DNA of 64,000 nucleotides from Pipra filicauda (Eukaryota; Chordata; Aves; Passeriformes; Pipridae), in the NCBI RefSeq assembly GCF_003945595.2, contig NW_024104329.1, positions 1,263,115-1,327,114 of the forward strand. Reading direction: 5' to 3'. The notes beneath the pieces are model-generated. The model did no database searches and had not been told where the DNA came from. It saw nothing but the letters and a program-made list of their open reading frames with translations. The position numbers were made by a program, and so were the translations under genes. Of this stretch, positions 28,457 through 39,920 are shown in pieces (within the stretch, counting starts at the first letter, position 1; every line of letters begins with the position of its first letter).

Positions 28457-31400
28457 CAGTATTTGAAAAGCAAGCAGTCACAATTGGAAGTGTAAGAAAA
28501 GACACCCCCGGTCACCCAGGCCGCAGCCTCTCTTCAAACACCACAATTGTATCGAAATAATAAAGTAGTGCCTGAGACACACATGGTGGGAGTTGAGGTC
28601 ATGAAAGTACAGAGGAATCTGCTTCTGGAGTTCAGCATCTTGCTTCTACCTGGAGCATCAGCACCAGGCTACGTGTGTGCTTGGAGAGCTTCACGATTCT
28701 TGAAATGACAGTGTTAAACAAAAAAACCCCTCTTGATCATAACTCTGAGTCCATCTGCAGGAAGGAAGTGCTTTTGTGCCTATCTGTAATGAGCCTCAGG
28801 CCTTACATTTCAAAAGGAGTTTTGCTCTGAAAAACCACCTCTTATGAGGGTCTCACCCCAGGGTGATTTACTGAGAAAAGTATGCTGGGTTTTTGTTCTT
28901 CCCATGACTTTTCCCTAAATGCAGCCTGGAACTGGATATTCAAGTCTGACTTCTCGTCTATGCTTCTTGCCTATACGAAGAAATAGGAAAACTCTGAAAG
29001 TCCGGATTAAAACCAGCACACAAACCCCCATAGCTGTATGTTTCAATTGAGGTGCCTAACTAGCCCTGTGGCTACAAAACTACATTTCATTGGTAATAAA
29101 CTATGAGGATACAGAACATGAGCTACCTCTTTCCCTGCAAAGGGCCTACAGGAAAAATCAATCCTCGCCCTTTCAGAAAAAAAAAAAAGAACCATCACCG
29201 AAACCTATTTAGAGGCCTATTTGCCTCTAAAATTTAATTCCAGTTTAATTCCAAATTGTTTCTAAGTTCAGTACTGATCCTAGTAAGAAAATAGCATTTC
29301 TACTTCGTCCCCCTCCCCCATGTAATCCATTTGAGCTCAATTAGCCAGTAAGATTTTCTTACTACCGAAACTTCTCGGTAAGTAAGACCAAGTCGGAGTT
29401 GAGACATCTCCAAAATAATGATGTTTCAACCTAGGTCTGACTGTTTAGATTATGAACACAGATTTGCTTTCCCTCTTCTGCGCATCGCACCGGGATTTAC
29501 ATTGTGGCTCTGTTTTCAGATCCGATTTTTATTCAGTTCCTCCAGCCAGTGAGAAAGCATTTTTTAATTGCTCAATAGGGACAGCACAATAGAGATGTTT
29601 GAAAACCAAGGGCAGGAAGCACGTGGCTGAGACTTCGTCTCTGCCGTGCTGGATGGTTTGATGTGTTGCCCACTGAAGTCTGTGGGAGTCTTTTCATTAA
29701 CTTCAACGTGACTTAAAATGGCCTGGTGGCATGTGGTGCCTTACACCACTCGGGTGTCCAGGATTAATTCATATTGCTAAGTTCTGCTAAGAAAAGCTCT
29801 ATGAGGTGCCCAAGCCTTAGAAACTCAAAGAGCTTTCAGATCTTGCTGCAGACCTCGACCACGTGCACTTCTAGCACATAAGGCCATAAAAGTAAATAAA
29901 AGGTAAGAAGTTATCTTTGGCTTCAGCGAGTCCTGCCACCCAGAGGGAGCTGCAAGGCTTCGCTTTTGGGCTGGCGCTTGGAAGCAGCACAATATTTACA
30001 TGGGAGTAGTTCTCATTTAAACCCTCATTGCTTTCTCCCTCATATTCTCTTTCAGAAACATAGAGGGAATGTAGAGCCAAGATGTGCAGAAAGCAGTAGG
30101 GTTTGTGCCCCGATCTAATTTCTCCTCCACAAACGCACATCTTCCAGATGCTGGCAGTCACCCTTTTAGGTGAGCTACATCTTGTCTTGTGCTGTAGGTC
30201 ACACGTAGCTGGGGTGAAGCCACCGAGCTCCCAAGCACCACACAAGTTTCCCCACAATTTCCTCCAGGATACATCTCCTCCCATGTTGAACATTTTGTCT
30301 TGTAACAGCCACGCTAGAAAATTCATGCAGGAAAGCCCTTCATTTATCCCTCCAAAATACAATGCAAATGTTTTAATAAAATGGGTTCATTATTTCCTGC
30401 CTTTTAGGAGCTGAACAGCCAGTGATCAAAGAAAGGCGTGGAATAGCAGACAAAAGGCTAAAAGCCCACAGACATTGGGAGCACAAGAACCCTGCAGCTA
30501 ACAGCAAACTTCAAAGCAAGTGACAAAGGCTGTGGTCAAGCCTTTCTGTAGGCACTGATGATTTTGAACTAACCCACACCCCACCCCATCGGCTGGATTT
30601 ACAGTTAGCAAGAAAGAACATTGAATACTCACTGTTTGGGAAGCAGACCTCCTTCTTATAAAACCAAGTCTACTTGGAGCACTCCAAGAAATGAACTACT
30701 TCTAAAAAACATTAAATAAATCAGTGGTGTGATTCAGTGGGAGCACAGGACAGCTGTGCTCAGCACCTACTTTTAGATGCTGACCTTTCCTGAGCTGCTG
30801 CTTTCCACATTTTCTAGTGTTCTAGCTTTGAATTTCCTCAGAGATTAACCTAAATGTCACTGTCCTTGCCAACATTTCTCCAGAGACCCGATCCAAGTGC
30901 ATAAAGCTCAACAGGAATCTTTCCTGGAATGGTGGTGTACTTTGGGTCCATCCCTTTCCATCCTCTCTTTGCATTCTCTAGGCTGGTCCCATCAGGAGTG
31001 CAGACTCCCTTTGCCCAGTCTCTGTTTAACCTTATTGCTTATGTCTTTTAAAAAAGACAGAAAAAGGCTTCACTTCACAGTGAAGTGTCTGTTTAGGGAA
31101 AGGCCCTGACAAGAACAAAGAGTCTCATTAATGGGAACCTTGGGAAACCAGTGCGATGCCTGAGTTTCCCTGCCTGTACCTCTGAGATGGCACCTCATCC
31201 CACTCTTCAGAAACCATCAGAGATGGGCAACAAGGAGAAACCTAATATCGCCAAACCCCTGGTGTATTCTTGCCTCCCTCTTATGAATGACCCCTATCAT
31301 ATAACCTCAAATCCTAAGAGAATATTTTTAACTAGATTAAAAAAGCAGTTTTTGACACTAAGCAGAGCCCAGTGTGGGAACTGCTGATGGAAAGCTGCTG

Positions 31401-33046
31401 CCCTGAGCTTTTGCAGCAATTCAGAGATCGGCAGCATCACTCTCCCCAGCAACCCAGAAGATACAAGAACACAGCTAAAGTCCAATTATCTCCAGCTATT
31501 TACTGAAAGCTGCCTTAAAGAGCTTCCCCTCCTTTTTTTTCTTTTTAATGAAGTCTTCCCTACAGCAGTGTGTGTAAAAGTGTGCTCCTTCCCAGGCAGT
31601 GAGAGGAGAGAGAAGGGAGAAGCATCCACTTTATGGAGCAAGGGGTAAATGGTAATTAAGGCAATGCCAACTACTCAGGGTTAAAGGCTGCCCTGATGAA
31701 AAAGAATGTGCTCCTCCCATCACTGATCACCTACCAGCTGACCAGCTCTGCCCAGCTCTTCATCAATACCATAACCAAGCAATACAGCCAAGCCCTCAAG
31801 CCTCCCATTTCCAAAGAAAGTGGGAACTCAGAACTTTTATAGTTGAGTTTACTAATTCATATGTAGCAATGCAATAGCTAACACTTGGGCTGGAGGTATA
31901 ACAAGAGGTTTTTCTGAAATTACCCCCCGAAAATTTGAAAACAAAAATCAGATGAGTGCTGCTCTTGGCTGTAGGCCTTTCCTTGTAATGAGATGTGCGG
32001 CTGAAGCAATTACTAACTTTAGTTTTTTAAAGAAGCAATAGCAGTTTGACTGGGAGGTCTTCCTCCAGGAACGAGTTAGTAAATGAAAGCATTAAGTTAA
32101 TAAGGGCTTGAGTGCTTCAGATCATTACAGAGATGGCCTGCAGCTCCACAATTCTCCAACTAGATTTTTTTTTTTAATATTATTGTCAAAACAGCTTGAA
32201 GAAAACCCTCGTTGGATCCACTGAGCATTAAATGCATCGTAGACAAATGGCTGCTTTCCTCTATTAAGCAACGTCTTAAAAAGTAAAAAAGTAATAATTA
32301 AATTCCACTGATGAATAATTGCTTCTAATAAATGAAGGACAAACAAATACCACTGGCTTCAGCAGCTTTTATGTCAGTGACCCGAGCTGCTACTGAGCCA
32401 AATGGACAATGCATGCTGCAGGAGCTGGGAGCAGCACCACAGAGAAACTCCCATTTCAGCTACACGAGAGACATTTCGAGACACGGTTCTTGATGTTTGA
32501 GCAACAGCCAGAGCAACTGGTAGTTCCTGACAGCCTGGCATCCACACAGTTAAACCCATTGTCTCAAACTTTGGATGGGCAAACTTTCTTTGGGCCAGGT
32601 GCAGGACATGGATCTGCGTTGTCCAGAACACAGCTTGATCCTCCACCCAGGATCAAGGTGGTCATGCACTGCCCGAGTGAACGTCCTTCATGGAGGCTGG
32701 GGCTAAACTGCCCCAGACCTACCACAACAGTTTACCTTCACTCCTTGCCAGGGTAGCATGCCAGCAGGCCAACAAACTCCTACAGCTTCCACATCTCAAC
32801 TCAGGGCAAATTTCCACAAAAGAAGGTGACTCCTACAGGGAGTACCTGGACAGCAGAGCTCTTCCTTCTATTGAAGACCTCTTATAAATTATCATCTTTT
32901 TTTCCTCCTATCTCACCTCCCTCAGGCATGTTCCCAACTCAAAACATCTGAAACTTACTCTAAACTTTGAGAGTGATCAGCTAAACGTAATCAGAAAGAG
33001 CTTCAGACCTTCACTCCCTTTCACACATCCACTTTCAGAGGGGTTC
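28457..33046. other. Gene-free stretch between solo LTR and CR1
   Basis: I see no exon-like homology, RNA gene or repeat family that I can name. A plus-strand open frame around 32,409-32,756 is overlapped by an antisense one and is not claimed. Confidence 0.6.
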
Positions 33047-33425
33047 ACAGAATCACAGAATTAATTAGGTTGGAAAAGACCTCTGAGATCACCAGGTCCA
33101 ACCAGTGATTGGATACCACCATGTCAACTAGACCATGGCACCAAGTGCCACATCCAGTCTTTCCTTAAACACATCCAGGGATGGTGACTCCACCATCTCC
33201 TCAGGCAACCCATCTGTGAAGAAATTCCTCCTAATGTCCAACCTGAACCTCCCCGGCACAGCTTGAGGCTATGTCCTCTCATCCTGTCGCTTGTTGCCTG
33301 GGAGAAGAGACCGATCCCCATCTGGCTACAATCTCCTTTCAAGGAGTTGTAGAGAGCAATACAACTTGGACTCGAGCCTCCTCTCTCCAGGCTAAACACC
33401 CCCAGCTCCCTCAGCCGACTGCTGC
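33047..33425 (-). mobile_element. CR1 3'-end copy (C-terminal ORF2 and 3' UTR)
   Basis: The plus strand begins with the reverse complement of the CR1 octamer tail (ACAGAATCACAGAATTA) and continues through GGTTGGAAAAGACCTCTGAG. It then covers the region complementary to the conserved C-terminal ORF2 segment (minus-strand frame includes MRGHSLKLCRGGSGWTLGG-like degraded coding). This is a typical 5'-truncated insertion of about 380 bases on the minus strand. It is inactive, and the interior edge is approximate. Confidence 0.85.
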
Positions 33426-36400
33426 AGGCAGAAGCAGGGAAGTCATATTGTGTATGAGGTTACTGCAATATCACAAACTTAAGCTGGTTATTTCTTTCTT
33501 CTTTATTTTAAAAGCTACAATATTCAGGTAGCTCAAGGAAAAACAACCTTTGGATTTTGTCTGCTCATAAATCCATCACAACAGCTTGGGGGAAAACAGT
33601 AAATAAGATACTGAAAGAACAGCACAAGAGGCCAAAAGAGGAGCATCTGCCTCTGGATGTGCTATTTGCAACCAAAGCCAGGTAGCTGGCTGTGATATTA
33701 GTGTGTGGTATTGATTTGTTCTTAATCCAGAGAAATGCCCCTGTAATGAACTCTGCTGTGCCCTTAATGATTTCATATTGAAGGATGTTAGGTGCCTTGC
33801 TCATAACAGAGTAACAGCAATTCCAAAAATAGCAATCCTCATAATAAAATGTTATTGAGGAGCCTGAATTTCAATATAAAAGGGACTCCGCTGTACTCAA
33901 GGGCTTACTAGATACAAATGCATACTTTAAAAAGTTGTATTAAAGTCATGTTGGTACCTGAGTTACAGAGGCAATGTGAGATGCTACTCCAGGGAGCAGC
34001 TGAGCCCCATGTCCCCAGGAAACTTTTAGGTAGATGTAATACAGGCTGGATTTAATCCCACCAGATGACTGGGGCTGAATGGCTAGAAAGAGCTGAGACG
34101 CTTTTGCGAGCTGCCTGTGAGGGCAGGAGAGCGTGGCTGCCGTGCTCCTCAGCAACTAACAGGGACAGCACAGGAACAGGGCGCTGGGCCAGGTGCCACA
34201 TGCCTGATCCTGGCTCTGCTGCTCATCTCCCAGCCTCAGGCTGACATCTTCCAGAGGGCCACCAGCGAGCTGCCACTGCAACTGGTGAAAAGGGGGCTTG
34301 CGAGAGAGGGCGGCTGCCGCCAGCTGATCAGTGGGGAGAATTTGGTGGGCATTCCCACCAAGCTCAGGGCCACCACAAAGAACTCAGAGCTGGGAGCACC
34401 AGGTCTAAAACTGACTTGTACTCACAGGTGATTTCTCAGCCTTAGCTTTGTCAGTGCAGCAAACAGCAGCCTCAAACTAAGCCTACCAGCAGGGCTTCCC
34501 AGCCCTATCAGCACGGACCTCGTTCTGCAGGCTAGTCTGGAGGGAAGGACCCCAGTGGCTGGGAAGGACGGTGGTTGTCCATCTCCCACTGCAGGCTCGT
34601 TTTGTTGGTGCTAGAGTCCCCCTCCTGGACTAGAAGGGCAGAAGGGAAGACCCAGCCCTGCAAAGAGTCGCCTGGAAGCAGCTTCAAGCCTTCAAATTAC
34701 CCTCATGTACCAATCAGCTTAATTTAGAGCAACCAGGGGCATTTCCCACCACCTCTAGAGGGACTGGGGACAGGATTAATTAGCCGGAGGAAACAAGGGG
34801 TGAACATTTGCCTCCTACAAACCTCAAAAGGAAGCTCAGAGTTCAGCTCATAGGTTATCCATGATGTAGACTGGAAAAAAAGCCATTAGCTCAATTATGC
34901 CTTAATTTAGAGCATAACTGGCTTGATTACAGCCCATTGTTTCTGACCCCTGCCCAGGAGGTATGCCAGCCAGGCTGCCCCTGCCTGCAGGGTCTGTGCA
35001 CAGGGCAGGTGGGAACACCTGAGGGGGCTGTAGTTTGCTGCCTTCTCCCTCCAGGACCCTTTCCTGGGGAAAAGTGGTATTAAAAACTGGGCCGGAAAGG
35101 TGAACTTGTTCCCCCAAACTGGCTCTAAGCAGGTGAGGCAGGAACTGCCTTCCTCTCCCCAAACCCTGAACTCGCTCTCTGCTCTAGCCTAGTTCCTGCT
35201 TCCACTTAACCCAGAGGCTGGCAGCACATGGTCCTCCCCTGGGAGACAACAAGCATCCTTGGACCTTGACGCTGGGAAGGACTCTGAATCTTAATGCAAT
35301 GAAACAAGAGCATCTCTCCAGCAGTGAAGAGTGGAAGTTATCTGCACCCACAGCCCAGAAACCTCTGCCTGCAAGAACAGAATCAAGTTTACTCAAAGCT
35401 CCAGGCTATGCAAAACTAGAAAAAATTACTGATTCTAAACCAGAAGCTGCAGTTTGACACCAGTGATGTGCATTTCCCATTGCTGGTTTCAGAAGAGGAG
35501 TGCCACCAGACTTCAGCAGTTTTGCAGGGTCATAACTCCTTTGGAGCAATATTTTTATTGTTACAGGCAGAACTGAAGTGATGCAGCTGTGACCGGGGCT
35601 TGGCACAGCTTGAACAGACACTAAAAGGAAGCTCTGAATCTAAGAGGGCAAGGAAAAGAAAACACTATTAGGAATTTGTCCGCTGTGCTTAGCAGGGGGC
35701 TCGCAGGTGCAAAGGACCTCAGCCCTCACTCAGGCAGGTGCAGGATGCTGTCTGCTCCTCCACTCCCATCCAGCACAGCACCACCACCATCTGAATAGCT
35801 GGTCACTTCACTAAAGGGGTCATGAGCTCTGCCAAAAACCCTGATGCAAGAGGTATCCTCAAACCCCTAGGCAAACTGGGGACACAACACCAAGCTCCTG
35901 TATTCCAGTCAGTACCTTAACCACATCCCCAGCAACCCACTGCTCTGCTTGTGAAATGCTGCCTCTTCTCGCCCACATTTGTTTAAATTCAGTTCGCTCC
36001 CAGAAGGCAGAATCAGTTTTTTGGTGTAAAGGGGGCCAAGAGCCCAGATTTGTTAGAACTGTGATTTTAATAACCCCATCCAGTGACCTCACCTATGGAA
36101 AGGTAACTGTAAAATACATTTGAAAAACATATTTAATACATATGCAATCTTGTTTGCTGTTCCATGATTTAGGGCTCCACTCCCTATTCTAGAGTTCAGG
36201 ATTGTTCAATTCAGAAGTGTGGACATGAAATGTTTCTTTTGAGTAATCCTGTCACAGCTGCCAGCTAGAGCCCAAACAACTGAATCATTCATGAGCCCAT
36301 CCGCAGAGCACGAGGCATTCAGCAGAGGAAAGAGCAGGTCAGCCTTTAACTGACTGCTATTAAAAACTTCCATTAAAGTCCTGGAAAAGGGTGGTGGGAG

Positions 36401-37689
36401 AGGGAGAAAGGAGGAGAAGGAAATAAATTATAACATTGATAATGTTTGTGGAAGGACGATGGAAGTGGGATGGAAAATGCAAGAAAGGACAAAATGTGAG
36501 TGAGCCTGGGATATCTCAGTCGGGCACGTTTAAATGGGACAAGATCTAATTTAGGTAAATATAAAATAGTGCCTGACAATGCTCAGCATATAACAGAGAA
36601 TAACATGCAAGAGAGGAGCCATAAGAGCTGGGCTTGGAGGGACATGCCCTCAGATGTCACTTTGTAGTGACATTAGCTGTTATTTCAGTCTGCGAGGAAC
36701 CGACACTTTCTAGGAATGGAGACAGCAGTTGGAGTCCCAAAACCTGAGCCTAGTGCCTCACATCTCAGGCCATCACTGTTTAATGCTGCATCCCAAAATG
36801 GGCAGCAAGAAATCAAAGTGTGTAAAACAACATGGGAAAGTAACTAGTCACTAAAGACTGTTTGAGAGGGTAAACAGCTGATTAAACAGGAACTGGAGAG
36901 AAGGGAGAAGGCAACCATGGCTCTGGAATAACTGAACACATTTCTATGGCGGCAGATTCCTGGGGTAAAGGGGTTCCAGAATTTTGAGCAAAATAAGAAA
37001 TATAATCCTCACCTGTATATAAGTTCCTGCAGGAAATGGAAATCCTCCAGCATAGCAGGAGATATGTAGATGTAGGTACACACACATATGGTCACAGCTG
37101 TAAAGCGTCGCCCCACACCTCTGCACCCTGGAGTCAGTGCTTGCTTTGGGTTGGCCTCCAACCACAGAGGAGTGTGAGGGGCTCAGAGCAACCCTCATGT
37201 TTCCCCCATGGGAAAACATGGACAGCCAGGGACACATGCTACAGCCATCAAAGTCACACTTGGGACTGCAGGGGACAGGGCTGGCTTTTACTGTCCCAGT
37301 GTGGGGAGACAGCAGCCGCTGGCAGGATCAGGCCCTGTCAGGGCACTGGGCTCTCTCTACACACTGTGCGAGTAGAAACTGCTCCTTGCTTGTCAGCAAG
37401 ACAATTCACTGCTCAGAAAAATGGAGCCTGGAAATACCTGATGCTCAGCAGATCCTTTTCTGCAGGCAGGAGCTGTAATCGGAAGAGGGAAAGCTGCTGA
37501 TCCTGATGGCCTCGGCACATGTAGCATCCTTTCTGTTAATGCAAGGCAGCGGGAACGCAGAAGGAGCAGCCTCCTTTTCAAGGAGTAAGAGGACTTTGAA
37601 ACCCCAGCATGCCTGATGGTCTGCTGTGCTGGAATAAGTCACTGAATGCATTTGGTGGGCATTGGCATCCCTGCTGTGGATGTAACTAT
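33426..37689. other. Gene-free stretch, moderate GC
   Basis: Unrecognised sequence with scattered open frames. One frame near 34,117-34,431 contains a hydrophobic stretch but has no ATG in frame. No feature is supported. Confidence 0.55.
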
Positions 37690-38092
37690 AGCTCATTTAA
37701 GGGCATTATGCTCCCATCCCACAAGGGATTTGTCATTTTTGAAGGCACCACACGAACCTGCTCCCCATTGCCTCCTTGGCCAGCTGGGTGGTGCCATCGG
37801 CACCTTCCCTCCTGACCGGACTTTGGCGAAGAGCAGGGACAGGCAGACGCGCTCCTCCTGCAGGACCAGCTCCCGGGGAGACACGGCGCAGGGCCGGCAG
37901 CCCGCGGAACTGCTGTGGGGCCCAGAGCCCCCACAGCAAAATCGGCTGGGCCAAGAGAAGCTGGGAGTCCTGCTCATGCACACCCGTGCCCCGATTCAGC
38001 AGCAGAGCTGCTTCAGCCAGCTCCCGTCGCTGGTCCATGCTGAGTGACAAGGAGCAGCACAGAGCACCCAGCATCTTCTCCCACATGCACAT
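37690..38092 (-). other. Coding-like GC-rich stretch of unknown identity, frame broken
   Basis: On the minus strand an ATG at 38038-38036 opens a frame starting MDQRRELAEAALLLNRG, with mostly G or C at third positions, to about 37,875. There a one-base shift leads into a second frame with the same bias, reading ELVLQEERVCLSLLFAKV. Plus-strand frames over the same stretch are also open, partly because of GC content. I do not recognise the peptide. It may be an exon of an unknown gene, a decayed pseudogene, or chance open sequence. Confidence 0.25.
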
Positions 38093-39416
38093 GGAAACCT
38101 GGGGAGGTTTTACGGCAGGAAAGGAGAGAGCATTCCCCTCTGCCAGTTCTCAAACAGGCTGCATTTGTCCTGTCTCGACAGGGAGAAGAGTATCGCTGCC
38201 TGAGTCTCGACTTTTTCTCTCCACCACTACAGCTGTGCTTAGTCGCAGCCCATCAGGAAAACGAGGCCATTACAACCACTAGGAACAGAGGATTCACAAA
38301 TGGCGAAAGAAAGGGCACCAAGGCCTCCCTGCAGGGAAAATTCCTGTCGATTAAACGGTAGGAGAAGAAAAGGCAGGTCTGTGAACTGGTTTGGGGTTAG
38401 AAGCAGCCCGTCAGGGGAGCTTCATAAAATACCTGTGTCTTCTTTGAAGCTGCAGGAACAGGGTGACTGCTCACAGCTGGACCCTCGCAGAAACTATTTA
38501 CTGCTACATCTGTTTTCCCTTTCATTCCCGAGCAAATTGTACTGACCACTCGGGCCCCCCAGGAGAGCAGACCCCCGGCTGAGCTAACTGCTGAAAAGGG
38601 CAATTAGCACACTCCAAATCTCCAAAGGGGAGAAGACTGTGCTCCTGCCTCGAGAGATGTGGCAGCATGCAAGAGACCTGAGGCTGTGGGCCCGCAGGGA
38701 TGCTGTGAGATGGTAATTGCACCCTGATCACAGACACTGCAGAACCCAGCCTGCTGTGATCATGCAGAGTGTCGTAATAAGACAATGCCTGCCTGCTAAA
38801 ACTCGCAAATTGAGTCTTAGAGGTTTTTTTAAGAGCTGATTTTAGGCAACATTTCAAACAAAAAGAGAAATCCCTTTTAAGCAATTGCTTCATGCTTAAA
38901 GACACTGTGCTACAGACTTCACAGACACCACCCTGCGACAGTCTTGTAGAAGGGGTGCTAATTTCCCATTGGGGGTGGCAAAGGGTGGCCACTCTGCACC
39001 CCTAAGGACACAGAGGGGAACAGGACAAAGCGTAAGGAAGAGTGCTGTGGACATTTCTCTCTCTGTGCAGCAGAACTGTTTGGACACAGCACAGAGCCAT
39101 CCATGCCACCTTTTGCACCTCCACTGCTATCATGCAGGCAGGAACCAGCCTGTCTGCTCCTCCAGCCCCACTTGGGCAAACAGCCCTCCAGCGCAAGCCC
39201 TCCCTTATTCGTCGTGCTCCACTTTAAACTCACCTCTCCTGAAAACAGGGCTTGGGACAAGGTCTTATAAATGGGTCAGGACCACCTTCCTGTCTTACCC
39301 AACGCGCCCCAGGAATGCAGCTCCCTCCCCTCAGCAGTACCACAGCAGGGGCACTGTCTCACCTCGCCACTCCTGAGGCACCCAGGCCTGCCTCCTCCGC
39401 ACAGGCAAACACACTT

Positions 39417-39428
39417 GGGGGGGGGGGG
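39417..39428. repeat. G12 homopolymer
   Basis: Run of 12 G about 110 bases left of the GC-rich islet at 39.53-39.71 kb. Confidence 0.9.
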
Positions 39429-39529
39429 TTTGGCAGAAATCCCGGCTCCGAGCCGAGTGCTGGCCAGGTCAAGCTGTCAGCCTCAGTCTTGCGAGACCAG
39501 TGCCTTGCTGTAGGCATGGAAATCAGGCA

Positions 39530-39710
39530 CGTTGCTGGACCCGGCAGGAGCGACCCCTCCGTTCCGGCTGCGGGAGCAGCGCCGGGACCTGCGGCCGCCC
39601 CTGGGGCTGGAGACGGCGCCGAGCCGCGAGCGCCATCGCGCGGCCGCGCCCCGCACCTGCGGCCGGGACAGCGGCACGGCCGGGACCCGCAGCGGGACGT
39701 TCCCAACCCT
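39530..39710. promoter_or_regulatory. Small isolated CpG-rich islet in the POLR2L-CD151 gap
   Basis: About 180 bases dense in CG dinucleotides (many CGCGG, GCCGCG, CGGCACGG words) in otherwise moderate-GC sequence. It is too short for a classic housekeeping island, has no recognisable gene on either side, and is followed within about 100 bases by a CR1 tail. It could be the promoter of an unannotated transcript, an enhancer, or a relic. Confidence 0.45.
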
Positions 39711-39811
39711 AAATCCCAAACGGCAATAACAGAGGGCACACGCCTGCTCCCTCTTTTCGAGGTGCAAGGTGGCCACAAGCTACTCTACAGAGCACAGAGC
39801 AAACACTCAGA

Positions 39812-39920
39812 GTCACAGAATCGTTAGCGCTGGAAGGGACCTCTGGAGATCATCCAATCCAAGCCCCCTCTGGAGACAGGGTCACCTAGAGCAGGCTACA
39901 CAGGAATGCGTCTAGGTGGA
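39812..39920 (-). mobile_element. Short CR1 3'-end fragment
   Basis: The plus strand reads GTCACAGAATCGTTAG, then TGGAAGGGACCTCTGGAGAT and, further on, AGAGCAGGCTACACAGGAAT, the complement of the CR1 3' UTR. It is about 110 bases long, 5'-truncated, minus orientation, and lies directly beside the GC-rich islet at 39.53-39.71 kb. Confidence 0.8.

Noticed and set aside
32409..32756. 115-residue plus-strand frame overlapped by an antisense frame of 90 residues
   Set aside because: No recognised similarity and no exon boundaries. Mutual antisense openness suggests compositional chance.
34117..34431. 104-residue plus-strand frame with a hydrophobic stretch (LILALLLI), signal-peptide-like
   Set aside because: The frame opens at GTG and has no ATG upstream of the hydrophobic stretch. 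No similarity is recognised and no splice context is convincing.
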